13,841 nucleotides of DNA from Clostridiaceae bacterium (lineage in GTDB: Bacteria > Bacillota > Clostridia > Lutisporales > Lutisporaceae), in NCBI GenBank assembly GCA_028697435.1, contig JAQVFD010000024.1:1-13841 (forward strand), written 5' to 3'. The position numbers and the translations under genes are program-made. A model generated the notes under the pieces. The model ran no database searches. It had not been told where the DNA came from and saw nothing but the letters and a program-made list of their open reading frames with translations. Shown here piece by piece: positions 6,543-13,382 of the stretch (position 1 is the first letter of the stretch; each line of letters begins with the position of its first letter).

Positions 6543-8909
6543 TCATTTTTCTTTCACTGTTTTTACTCTAACATTTTCTCCGTCTGTAGTTATTGTCACG
6601 GCACCTGATTCATCGGTCCTGTATACAAGGCTTCCGGTATCAACCAGTCTCTTTATTGTGTCCCCGGAAGGATGTCCAAAATTATTGTTTCCCACTGATA
6701 TTATACTGACCCTTGGCTTAACCTTATCCAGAAATTCTTTTGAAGATGACCTTCCGCTGCCATGATGAGGCACTTTCATCACAAAGGACATTAGAGTGCC
6801 GGGCTGAATCAGATCTTCTGCCTCCTTCCCCATATCTCCCGTAAACAATGCATTGAATTCTTTATATGACAGTAACCCTATCAAGGAATTTTCATTTTCA
6901 TTTGTATTTGAATTTTCTCCCGGTTGTAAAAAATCCATTCTTATTCCTTGCCCCAGAATTATATTATCTCCTTTGCCAAGTCTGTATATTTTAACCCCTC
7001 TTCTACCGCACATATTCAATAACTCACCGCTGTTTTTTGATATGTTCCCTTCACCGGCTGAAACCTTTGGAAGCACTATATTCTTAACCCTGTAAACTTC
7101 CATAACCCTCAGCAGCCCCTCCATATGGTCGTCATGCAGGTGAGACACAATAACGGTATCAATGCTCCATATTCCCTGGTGAAGAAGTGCCGGAAGAGTT
7201 AATTTCCCTCCGACGTCATAGTAATAATCTCCATTTCGCGAAGAACCTCCTCCATCAATCAGCACTGCCTTTTTATGAGGTGTAATGATACAACAACTGT
7301 CTCCCTGGCCTATATCAAAAAATATCATCTTCAAGTCCCCCGAAGGCAAGTTATAGGCGGAAATCCCAATAACTACAGCAAGCAGGTATATTAAAGCAAG
7401 CCTATGTATATATATTCTGATAAAGGCTGATTTGAAAAATCCAATAAAAAGACTTATACCGCCATAGTATAAGGCATAAAAGTGCACAGGCAGCTTAGGA
7501 ACATAAAAGCCTGCAATGGGAAGCTCCGCGGCTTTTTGGATTATGCAGGAAAGAAGGTTAATAAAATAGTAATCCACAGAGAATACATACAAGGACAAAG
7601 TCTTTGACACAATTCCCGTAAACACCCCTATAAATCCTGCAACTGTAATAATAAAGGACAGAGGTATTGCAATAATATTTATAATGATGCTGATAATTGA
7701 AATATAGTTAAAATAATATGCAAGAACAGGGGCAAGTCCAAGCCATACTGACATTGATAAAGCAGCAGGATTCTTTATAACCGATGGTATATTTCGTAAA
7801 ATGCCGCTAACTGACGGATATATCAGTGCAATGGAATACATAGCAGCAAAAGATATCATAAATCCTGTATCATGTATTGCCAGTGGTTTAAATACAAGCA
7901 TAACCATAAATGCAAAAGATACTGATGCCAGAAGGTCATACTCCCGCCCTGTTCCTTTGCCTACTATCAAGACTGCAAGCATAATAAGTGCTCTTACAGA
8001 GGGAAGCGGGGCTCCTATCAACAGAACATAATATACTATTATTAATAGGATGAGAAAACCTTGAAGTCTCCTGTCCGGACGGAAGGGCATCATCAAATAT
8101 GTAAGAAGCAACATGAGGAAACCGACATGTAGACCGGAAACCGAAAGTATATGGGAAAGCCCTGTCTTCATATAAGCCTCCCTCATGTCTTCATCTATTT
8201 CAGTCTTATCACCGGTTATAATTCCTATAAGTATTGCTGCTTCCTCTTCAGGCAAAGCCTGATTAATAGCATTTCTGACCTTATCCCTTGATAAATACAG
8301 CATCGTCTTGAATATCCCCGCATCATTCTCTTTAAGCAGAACCGCTTTTTCGGCTGCAACCTGTTTATTGATACCTTTACTTTTATAGTACAATTTATAA
8401 TCGAAGTCTCCCGGATTTCTTATTCCGGATATATCTGAGCATTGGCCATGAATGCTCAGTTTATCCCCAAACTTGAATACAGTCTCTGCATCAATTCTTA
8501 GGAAAATTTTTTCGGAGAAATTGTAGCGTTTCCCCTCGTATTGAACTGATAAAATTTTGGCCGGGTATTGATAATAATTACCCCTTTCTGCGGGATTATC
8601 CGTAATCAGGCATTCATAGACTGCAGTATTTTCATCAAATACATTTAACTTGCTCTCAACTCCGGATATAATACTGTAATCCAGCATCCCTGCAAGAAAT
8701 ATTAAAAGCATAATTACTGATTTGAGATCTGATTTGCTTTTTCTGTTTATAATCACTGCCGCTCCGGATAATAAAAAACTACCCAGTATAATCGGAATAC
8801 CGGGTAATATAATACTCGCAGTTAATATGCCTGAAAAGAAAGAAAACGCAAAGCCCGCCATTTCATATCTTCTGCGGCTGGTTTCAAAGCCTTGGCTAAC
8901 TTCTGTCAT
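6543..8909 (-). CDS. comEC: ComEC/Rec2 DNA internalization channel protein
   Basis: ComEC forms the inner-membrane channel through which one DNA strand enters the cell during natural transformation. The 788-residue product is of normal length and has three parts. A membrane-anchored N-terminal domain (about 1-200) contains the SDISGIRNPGDFDYKLYYKSKGI segment typical of DUF4131. A multi-spanning Competence domain (about 215-515) carries the SGLHVGFLML motif. A C-terminal metallo-beta-lactamase-like domain starts near 527 with FFDIGQGDSCCI and has VSHLHDDHMEG near 590, LFTGDMG and VPHHGSG. The HxHxDH metal ligands are intact, so a nuclease-type function is possible. The ATG has only a weak GGATGTGGGAT site. 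It heads the comEC-holA unit. No comEA or comEB neighbour is present, so actual competence cannot be inferred. Confidence 0.95.
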   Translation of the reverse strand: MTEVSQGFETSRRRYEMAGFAFSFFSGILTASIILPGIPIILGSFLLSGAAVIINRKSKSDLKSVIMLLIFLAGMLDYSIISGVESKLNVFDENTAVYECLITDNPAERGNYYQYPAKILSVQYEGKRYNFSEKIFLRIDAETVFKFGDKLSIHGQCSDISGIRNPGDFDYKLYYKSKGINKQVAAEKAVLLKENDAGIFKTMLYLSRDKVRNAINQALPEEEAAILIGIITGDKTEIDEDMREAYMKTGLSHILSVSGLHVGFLMLLLTYLMMPFRPDRRLQGFLILLIIVYYVLLIGAPLPSVRALIMLAVLIVGKGTGREYDLLASVSFAFMVMLVFKPLAIHDTGFMISFAAMYSIALIYPSVSGILRNIPSVIKNPAALSMSVWLGLAPVLAYYFNYISIISIIINIIAIPLSFIITVAGFIGVFTGIVSKTLSLYVFSVDYYFINLLSCIIQKAAELPIAGFYVPKLPVHFYALYYGGISLFIGFFKSAFIRIYIHRLALIYLLAVVIGISAYNLPSGDLKMIFFDIGQGDSCCIITPHKKAVLIDGGGSSRNGDYYYDVGGKLTLPALLHQGIWSIDTVIVSHLHDDHMEGLLRVMEVYRVKNIVLPKVSAGEGNISKNSGELLNMCGRRGVKIYRLGKGDNIILGQGIRMDFLQPGENSNTNENENSLIGLLSYKEFNALFTGDMGKEAEDLIQPGTLMSFVMKVPHHGSGRSSSKEFLDKVKPRVSIISVGNNNFGHPSGDTIKRLVDTGSLVYRTDESGAVTITTDGENVRVKTVKEK

Positions 8910-9009
8910 AATCCCACATCCGTTTCGAAATTATTGGGGATTTGTATTACTTCTACCAAAACCTTGAATATCCTTCTAACAAATTACATTTTTTCCTATA
9001 GCAGGGTAT

Positions 9010-9021
9010 GCCATATATGGC
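9010..9021. repeat. 12-bp palindrome GCCATATATGGC, second copy
   Basis: This 12-mer is identical to the palindrome covering the lepA start codon (2029-2040). Here it lies 5 bp after the stop of the 9026-9406 gene, inside a longer imperfect hairpin (AGGG...CCCT flanks on the minus strand). No T-run follows, so it is not a canonical terminator. Confidence 0.5.
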
Positions 9022-9025
9022 GCCC

Positions 9026-9406
9026 CTACATAACCCTGGTAGGCAGCACTGTGTCAACAAGGCCAATTACCAACGCTCCAATTATTGCTCCCAATAAACT
9101 TACTTCCATCCCCGGCACAAAATATTGGGCAAAATATATTACCGCTGCCGAGACCAGGAAACCTGAGATGCCTCTGCCTAACGGAGAGGCATCGAACTTG
9201 AAAAGCTTTTCGATTAAAAAATCAGCCGCCGCTATCACAAGAGCACCTACAAGTGCAGTTGTAAAGCCTCCTCTCATACTAAAACCGGGAACAAAGTAAG
9301 CTGTAACCATAAGTACTATTGCAGCAATTACGAATCTGATAATAAAACCGATTAATCCTGTGCCTGTAGACCTTTCCTGTTGATTACCGGATGCATTATT
9401 TCCCAT
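9026..9406 (-). CDS. PF04020-type (YvlD / phage_holin_4_2) membrane protein
   Basis: The 126-residue product has a short polar N-terminus (GNNASGNQQERSTGTG). Four hydrophobic segments follow at about 15-35, 45-62, 80-95 and 100-120, rich in Gly and Ala. The segments FVIAAIVLMVTAYFVPGF, GALVIAAADFLI and IGALVIGLVDTVLP match the pattern of the PF04020 family, called holin-like but mostly found as chromosomal membrane proteins (YvlD in B. subtilis, envelope stress). The true start is the ATG at 9406, 6 nt after AGGAGGTG. An upstream in-frame GTG at 9415 lies inside the ribosome site and is rejected. It has its own strong promoter. The function is not established. Confidence 0.8.
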   Translation of the reverse strand: MGNNASGNQQERSTGTGLIGFIIRFVIAAIVLMVTAYFVPGFSMRGGFTTALVGALVIAAADFLIEKLFKFDASPLGRGISGFLVSAAVIYFAQYFVPGMEVSLLGAIIGALVIGLVDTVLPTRVM

Positions 9407-9417
9407 ATAATTCACCT

Positions 9418-9440
9418 CCTGAGTTTAATTTAACCTCAGG
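9418..9440. promoter_or_regulatory. 23-bp near-perfect dyad at the PF04020 gene start
   Basis: CCTGAG at 9418-9423 and CTCAGG at 9435-9440 flank an 11-bp AT core that is itself nearly symmetric; 10 of 11 base pairs of the dyad match. It lies between the -10 box and the ribosome site and covers the expected transcription start, a typical repressor-operator position. The 3' arm overlaps the first bases of the Shine-Dalgarno sequence. Confidence 0.4.
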
Positions 9441-9469
9441 ATTATAAATATATACTTCAATGCTCTAAA
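9441..9469 (-). promoter_or_regulatory. Sigma-A promoter of the PF04020 gene
   Basis: On the minus strand TTTAGA (9464-9469) and a perfect TATAAT (9441-9446) are spaced by 17 bp. The start is expected near 9434, about 28 bp before the ATG. Confidence 0.6.
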
Positions 9470-9476
9470 TTCTTTT

Positions 9477-9740
9477 TTAATTATCTTTTTTAACATTATT
9501 TAAGTTTATCTGTTCAAAGGTATTTTTTGTACCGGAATAGAGTCCTGATGCAGAAAGTCCATATACTATACCTTTAAAAATCCCCATTTTTATGCAACGG
9601 GGTTCAAGAAAGAAAACACCAAAAATAACGCCGATAACAAGAGCTGCAAGTGCTGAAAATTTTTTAGGCAGCCCAAGACCTTTTGCAATCTGTATCAATG
9701 AAATTATAACAGGAACTACTATTGATTCATTAATATTCAT
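9477..9740 (-). CDS. Small holin-like membrane protein
   Basis: The 87-residue product has a short N-terminus and two or three hydrophobic segments: about 7-24 (VVPVIISLIQIAKGLGL), 27-46 (FSALAALVIGVIFGVFFL) and 54-68 (GIFKGIVYGLSASGLYS). The GLP-K/R-F motif between the first two and the GLSASGLYSG motif before a polar tail resemble small phage-type holins carried on Clostridia chromosomes. No lysin or other phage gene is nearby, so a lysis role is not supported. GGAGGG lies 8 nt before the ATG. It shares its strand with the PF04020 gene 70 bp downstream, but that gene has its own promoter. Confidence 0.65.
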   Translation of the reverse strand: MNINESIVVPVIISLIQIAKGLGLPKKFSALAALVIGVIFGVFFLEPRCIKMGIFKGIVYGLSASGLYSGTKNTFEQINLNNVKKDN

Positions 9741-9995
9741 ATATTTATCCCTCCTTCAATATATTCTATGATTTACATTAATCAGTGCCACTCTTGTCCA
9801 CCCCAAAAATCAAAATGTATTATTGAACCGAACTTGCGGGAATGCTAAACTGATAATATCAGGTTTCGAGGTTACGGGGTTACGAGGTTCCGGGGGAGTC
9901 AGGGCATTCCTTACCCTCTCCAATAGTTCCAGAATCTTTTCCAAAATCCAGTGTCTCGAGTCTAGAATCCCTAATATGATTTTGCGGAGGATAAT
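9741..9995. other. Non-coding region between two divergent genes
   Basis: This 255-bp stretch holds no convincing gene. Towards the minus-strand gene, TGGACA-17 bp-TGTAAA is a possible vegetative promoter, and CATAGAATA (9762-9770) resembles a sigma-K -10 box without a clear -35. Towards alaX, TTGAAC (9823-9828), a 17-bp spacer and TAAACT (9846-9851) form a weak promoter candidate. The remainder carries the 8-bp repeats at 9861-9892 and a 7-bp-type repeat near 9951-9967. Confidence 0.5.
9861..9892. repeat. Four-copy 8-bp degenerate tandem repeat (RGGTTNCG)
   Basis: Four adjacent octamers read aggtttcg, aggttacg, gggttacg and aggttccg, each fitting RGGTTNCG. The array ends in ggggagtc. It lies in the leader region of the alaX gene. 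Short degenerate arrays of this kind are seen between genes in other Firmicutes (from memory), with no known function. Confidence 0.75.
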
Positions 9996-11189
9996 ATGCG
10001 GACTGAACGGTTATATAATGATGATCCATATCTTACGGAATTCCATGCTGAAGTGGTTGAAATACTGCCATATGAAGACAAGTGCGGAATTGTGCTTAAC
10101 CGGACTGCCTTCTATCCTGCCGGAGGCGGACAACCCTATGATATGGGTTATATAAATGATAAAAAGATATATGAAGTAATTGAAAAGGATGGAGAACTGC
10201 TCCATATTATTGATGAGCAGCTTTCGTCATCAGAAGTAATTGGTTACGTTGACTGGGGAAGACGCTTTGATTTTATGCAGCAGCATACCGGTCAGCATAT
10301 ATTATCAGCGTGCTTTGAGAAGCTTTTTAACGGCAGCACCGACAGTTTCCACATGGGGAAGGATATTGTGAGCATAGAAATAAACATCGGCAGCTTTAGC
10401 ATTAGTGATGCCGAACGCATTGAGAATATGGCAAATGATATCATCTACAGCAATCTTCCTGTAATAACCAGAGTGGTAACCGGCGAAGAGATCCGCAGCC
10501 TGCCTTTGAGAAAGATGCCGACGGTAACTGAAAACATAAGGATAGTAGCAATTAGAGACGTTGATTATTCCCCCTGTGGCGGCACCCATGTGAGAACAAC
10601 CGGCGAGGTGGGAATGATCAAAATAAAAAGCTGGGAAAAATGTAAAGGTGGCATCAGATTTGCCTTTGTGTGCGGGAATAGGGCCATTAAGGACTACAGT
10701 AAAGGTAATTCCATCATTCAGACTCTTTGCGAAAAATTCTCGGTCAGGGATTCTGAGATTGTTGGAGCTATTGACAAGATGCTGCTTGACTTAAAGAATA
10801 CAGAAAGACAGCTTAATAATGTTACTCATGAGCTAATAAAATCTGAAGCTGCAAATATAATAAGAGAACAACCGACGGCTGGCGGAATAAGAATAATAAA
10901 AAGAATATATGAAAGCAGAAATATAAACGACATAAAGCTGCTTGCTCAGTACCTTACACAGACACCCGGTACAATCGCTTTGTTAGCCTGCAAAAACGAT
11001 AACGCACAGGTAATATTTGCCCGTTCAGAAGATATCAATATTGATATGAATGGGATTTTTAAAGCAGTGCTTCCCGTTATTGATGGGAAAGGCGGCGGGA
11101 ATTCAAGGACTGCTCAAGGCGGAGGTGTAAGGGCAGATAGGCTGGAGGAATTTATGAATAACGCTGGGGATATGATTATTTCTAAATAG
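9996..11189 (+). CDS. AlaX-type alanyl-tRNA editing protein with DHHA1 domain
   Basis: AlaX proteins are free-standing relatives of the AlaRS editing domain that hydrolyse Ser-tRNA(Ala) (and sometimes Gly-tRNA(Ala)) in trans. The 397-residue product has an N-terminal barrel domain with FYPAGGGQPYD (39-49). The zinc-binding editing site comprises HTGQH (97-101) and CGGTH (194-198). A coiled segment runs at about 255-290, and a C-terminal DHHA1 domain has the GKGGGNSRTAQGGG motif near 365-378. All four metal ligands (two His, Cys, His) are present, so it should be active. This is the long AlaX-L form. The ATG follows GCGGAGG. It is alone on its strand, with a repeat-rich leader and no clear terminator before the convergent gene at 11221. 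Confidence 0.9.
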   Translation: MRTERLYNDDPYLTEFHAEVVEILPYEDKCGIVLNRTAFYPAGGGQPYDMGYINDKKIYEVIEKDGELLHIIDEQLSSSEVIGYVDWGRRFDFMQQHTGQHILSACFEKLFNGSTDSFHMGKDIVSIEINIGSFSISDAERIENMANDIIYSNLPVITRVVTGEEIRSLPLRKMPTVTENIRIVAIRDVDYSPCGGTHVRTTGEVGMIKIKSWEKCKGGIRFAFVCGNRAIKDYSKGNSIIQTLCEKFSVRDSEIVGAIDKMLLDLKNTERQLNNVTHELIKSEAANIIREQPTAGGIRIIKRIYESRNINDIKLLAQYLTQTPGTIALLACKNDNAQVIFARSEDINIDMNGIFKAVLPVIDGKGGGNSRTAQGGGVRADRLEEFMNNAGDMIISK

Positions 11190-11220
11190 TTTAAAAGGCT
11201 GTCTATTGTATCATCAATTA

Positions 11221-11571
11221 TCAGTCTTCCTTATTTTTCCCTTTGGATAGCTCATTAAGCTTTGAATTAAGCTTCTCGCGCATTGCAGCCTTTTTCTGTA
11301 TCTCCTCCATATGCTCCAGCCTGTAATCCAGCTCAGAAAAATATTTTTTCATACACTTCTTAAGCTTCCTCCTGACATCATCAACCAAATGTCCAAGATC
11401 ATCAGCCCTATCTATGGCATCCTCAACATCTTTTCGGTGTGCCAGGGCTATTTTGTTTAACTCTTCGGCAGCCCCTACAGACAGCCTGTAAGAGCTTGCA
11501 AGAGGTGTGAGAATTTCATTTAATATCAGAATTTCTTTTAAAAAACACTCATCCATATCATTATCAATCAT
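11221..11571 (-). CDS. Coiled-coil protein of unknown function
   Basis: I do not recognise this family. The 116-residue product is hydrophilic and almost wholly helical. A middle amphipathic region (GAAEELNKIALAHRKDVEDAI, about 33-53) is followed by a charged stretch (RRKLKKCMKKYFSELDYRLEHMEEIQKKAAMREKL, about 67-102) with heptad-like spacing, and a Lys/Glu-rich tail. No signal peptide, membrane segment or catalytic motif is visible. The ATG has AGAGGG 4 nt upstream, and codon use resembles its neighbours, so it is probably a real gene. It faces alaX tail to tail and diverges from the AEC transporter. A structural or regulatory role is possible but not shown. Confidence 0.7.
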   Translation of the reverse strand: MIDNDMDECFLKEILILNEILTPLASSYRLSVGAAEELNKIALAHRKDVEDAIDRADDLGHLVDDVRRKLKKCMKKYFSELDYRLEHMEEIQKKAAMREKLNSKLNELSKGKNKED

Positions 11572-11610
11572 TTTTCCCTCTCACTCCCCTGCACTCCTAT
11601 TTGCCCGTTA

Positions 11611-11640
11611 TTGTACATATATTAATATCTATGATATATT
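11611..11640 (+). promoter_or_regulatory. Possible promoter of the AEC transporter gene
   Basis: TTGTAC (11611-11616) and TATATT (11635-11640) are separated by 18 bp, about 46 bp before the start codon allowing for the transcription start. The region is very AT-rich, so chance matches are likely. Confidence 0.35.
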
Positions 11641-11693
11641 TATTTTTATAATGCAACTTTATTACACAATTAAATCAATGTCCGGGGGTTTAT

Positions 11694-12617
11694 ATGGATT
11701 TTAATACGGCAATCAGCCAGATTCTGATTCTATTTATTATAATGTTTGTTGGAACAGCAGCAAAAAAAGCAAAAATAATCGATGAGGGCATCCAAAATTC
11801 AATCTCAGTAATCCTGATGCAGATTGCACTTCCGTCATTGGTACTCTCATCAACCAATATTACAAGAAGCGCTGAAGTGCTGCCTAATCTGATCAGCATC
11901 CTGATAATTACATTTATTACTTATATACTGACAATCCTATTATGTATGCTGATTGTAAAAGGACTGCGCTTTGATCAAAAAACAGCCGCAGTATTCATAT
12001 CTCTTATAGTATTCGGAAATGTGGGTTTTATGGGTTATCCTATGGCAAAAGCTTTTTTTGGGGAAATCGGAGTCTTTTATGCCACAGCCTCAAACTTAGT
12101 ATTTACTGCCTTTTTATGGACCTATGGTATTCTATTGTTTAATCGTCAGGGGAAAATTAACCTGAAAAAACTTCTTAATCTTGGCTCCATATCAACACTG
12201 ATTGCCATTCTAATGTTTGTATTCCAGATAAGCCTGCCATATTCTTTTCAGATGGCATTTGATTTGATCGGAAAAATGACCACACCTCTCGCAATGATTC
12301 TTATAGGCGCATTAATTGCAGAAATTGATGCTTCAAAACTTGTTTCAGACAAAAAAGTCTATCTGATGTCGGCAGTCAGACTTATCCTTATTCCTTTAGT
12401 AACTGCCTTTTTTCTGAAGTTTATTGGCTTTAACACTATGGTAATATCTGTATGTGTATTAATGGCTGCCATGCCTTCAGGTGCAACAAATGCAATTTTT
12501 GCCGAGCAATTTGATGTAGAACCATTGTTTGCTTCAGCTGGTGTATTTATAACCACACTTCTTAGCATTCTCACATTGCCTTTGACATTATATATGCTTA
12601 CTAATTTCATACTTTAG
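11694..12617 (+). CDS. AEC (auxin efflux carrier) family transporter
   Basis: AEC-family proteins are secondary transporters in the inner membrane; bacterial members move organic acids such as malate or malonate, but the substrate cannot be read from sequence. The 307-residue product has about ten hydrophobic segments, split into two bundles by a polar loop near 155. Family features include the N-terminal pattern FVGTAAKKAKIID with QNSISVILMQIALPSLVLSS (about 20-54). A GNVGFMGYPMAKAFFG segment lies near 105-120, with GALIAEID near 203 and AAMPSGATNAIFAEQF near 260. The ATG is preceded by a non-standard CGGGGG at about 5 nt. It diverges from the coiled-coil gene. No regulator or metabolic partner lies next to it. 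Confidence 0.88.
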   Translation: MDFNTAISQILILFIIMFVGTAAKKAKIIDEGIQNSISVILMQIALPSLVLSSTNITRSAEVLPNLISILIITFITYILTILLCMLIVKGLRFDQKTAAVFISLIVFGNVGFMGYPMAKAFFGEIGVFYATASNLVFTAFLWTYGILLFNRQGKINLKKLLNLGSISTLIAILMFVFQISLPYSFQMAFDLIGKMTTPLAMILIGALIAEIDASKLVSDKKVYLMSAVRLILIPLVTAFFLKFIGFNTMVISVCVLMAAMPSGATNAIFAEQFDVEPLFASAGVFITTLLSILTLPLTLYMLTNFIL

Positions 12618-12654
12618 ATTTTCATTTTTTCTTACCTTATCCTATATTTTCAAC

Positions 12655-12684
12655 TCATGCAAAACCAAAATCCATAGAATACTA
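12655..12684 (+). promoter_or_regulatory. Possible sigma-G promoter of the SASP gene
   Basis: TCATG (12655-12659, 4 of 5 to GHATR), an 18-bp spacer and AATACTA (12678-12684, 6 of 7 to CATNMTA) fit a forespore sigma-G promoter. The start near 12691 leaves a leader of only about 14 bp that includes the ribosome site. An overlapping CATAGAATA (12673-12681) could instead be a mother-cell type -10, but SASP genes are normally sigma-G controlled. Confidence 0.4.
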
Positions 12685-12704
12685 ACAATGAAAGGCGGTG
12701 TTTT

Positions 12705-12977
12705 ATGGTGGCAAAAAATTCTGAAACAGCATATAAGACTATTCCCGGGAAAAGAACCGGCAGGCGGAGCTCAAAGATTCTCGTACCTGAAGCCGAGGTT
12801 GCAATGGATACTTTGAAAAAGTCCATCGCCTCAGAGTTTGGAATAGATTTCAGCGGCGACTATAAAGGCAACCTGTCAGCAAAGCAGTGCGGAAAGGTAG
12901 GCGGCGAAATGGTAAGGAGAATCATAGAGCAGATGAAGCAAGAAATTGCTCAATCTCCTAATAGGTTTCGCCAATAA
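12705..12977 (+). CDS. Alpha/beta-type small acid-soluble spore protein, divergent
   Basis: Alpha/beta SASPs coat forespore DNA, protect it from UV and chemical damage, and are digested by GPR at germination. This 90-residue product has a basic, low-complexity N-terminal extension (1-24) ahead of the conserved ILVPEAEVAMDTLKK helix (25-39). The IASEFGIDF segment (41-49) and the second DNA-binding helix with GKVGGEMVRRIIEQM (63-77) follow. The usual GPR site is E-(I/V)-A-S-E; here the residue before I41 is Ser40 in place of Glu, so normal GPR cleavage is doubtful. Cys62 is unusual for major SASPs. The ATG follows AAAGGCGGTG. It stands alone between the AEC gene and a large inverted repeat that may also end its transcript. 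Confidence 0.92.
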   Translation: MVAKNSETAYKTIPGKRTGRRSSKILVPEAEVAMDTLKKSIASEFGIDFSGDYKGNLSAKQCGKVGGEMVRRIIEQMKQEIAQSPNRFRQ

Positions 12978-13005
12978 TAAAAGAAGCAGGATGAAATATA
13001 AGCCG

Positions 13006-13069
13006 ATAAGGACACGGGGACGTTTCTGCTGTCTCTTTTGAGACAGCAGAAACGTCCCCGTGTCCTTAT
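13006..13069. repeat. Perfect 30-bp inverted repeat (REP/MITE-like hairpin)
   Basis: The arms 13006-13035 and 13040-13069 are exact reverse complements around a TTTT loop. They contain the blocks GGACACGGGGACGTTTC and CTGCTGTCTC. GC content is far higher than in the flanks. The arms resemble hairpins with CGTCCCCGTGTCC-type ends scattered in Firmicutes and other genomes and often found near REP-associated (Y1/RAYT) transposases; this link is from memory and no transposase is in the window. A weak T-rich stretch follows, so it may also end the SASP transcript. Confidence 0.9.
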
Positions 13070-13100
13070 TTCGGTTTCTTTTTATCCTTTTCCTCTTTTA

Positions 13101-13130
13101 TTGACATTGCTTTTTAAAAAGTATTATGAT
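13101..13130 (+). promoter_or_regulatory. Promoter of tRNA-Sec
   Basis: TTGACA (13101-13106, perfect -35), an 18-bp spacer and TATGAT (13125-13130) form one of the best sigma-A promoters in the window. The predicted start near 13137 lies about 27 bp before the mature tRNA. Confidence 0.75.
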
Positions 13131-13163
13131 AATATTTGTAGTTGTATGAAGTATGATGAATAT

Positions 13164-13260
13164 GGGGGTAGATGGGTGCTGGTGTGCCCTCTGGTCTTCA
13201 AAACCAGTGTTTGGGGTTAGTAGCCTCATGGGTGGGTTCGATTCCCACATACTCCCGCCA
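13164..13260 (+). tRNA. selC: tRNA-Sec (anticodon UCA)
   Basis: This 97-nt tRNA delivers selenocysteine at UGA codons with SelA, SelB and SelD. It has the features of bacterial tRNA-Sec. The acceptor arm (13164-13171 with 13249-13256) has seven pairs plus a G-A mismatch at the eighth position. The D stem is 6 bp (GGGTGC/GTGCCC) with a 4-nt loop. The anticodon stem CTGGT/ACCAG carries the loop CTTCAAA, with UCA at 13198-13200. The variable arm is long (TGGGGT/GCCTCA), the T arm is GTGGG-TTCGATT-CCCAC, and the discriminator G is followed by an encoded CCA. It has its own promoter and terminator. No selA, selB or selD gene and no selenoprotein is within the window. Confidence 0.95.
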
Positions 13261-13292
13261 ATATAGCATATTCCTTTAGTTTATATAGATAG

Positions 13293-13329
13293 AAAAAGGA
13301 CTGACACTCTTAGAGTGGAGTCCTTTTTT
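13293..13329. terminator. Rho-independent terminator after tRNA-Sec
   Basis: AAAAAGGACT pairs with AGTCCTTTTT. An inner CACTC/GAGTG stem closes on a TTA loop, and the plus strand ends in six T. The A-run on the left arm makes it potentially bidirectional. Confidence 0.9.
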
Positions 13330-13382
13330 GTATGCTTTTCTAACATTTATCTAACAAATGAAATTTCAAGAGTCTTGGGTTC

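Noticed and set aside
9026..9740. Prophage remnant suggested by two holin-like genes
   Set aside because: No other phage gene, integrase or attachment repeat is visible, and PF04020 proteins are common chromosomal membrane proteins.
9741..9822. Sigma-54 promoter (TGGCAC on the minus strand)
   Set aside because: The matching TTGC element is absent at the required spacing.
9823..10155. 110-codon plus-strand frame overlapping the alaX start
   Set aside because: It is out of frame with alaX, runs through the 8-bp repeats and has no homology I recognise. The alaX frame has the ribosome site and the motifs.
13038..13220. 60-codon plus-strand frame
   Set aside because: It begins in the 30-bp hairpin and runs into the tRNA-Sec gene; not a plausible gene.
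13164..13260. Selenoprotein gene with in-frame UGA in the window
   Set aside because: All recognised genes are complete without an internal UGA, and I saw no SECIS-like hairpin after a UGA.
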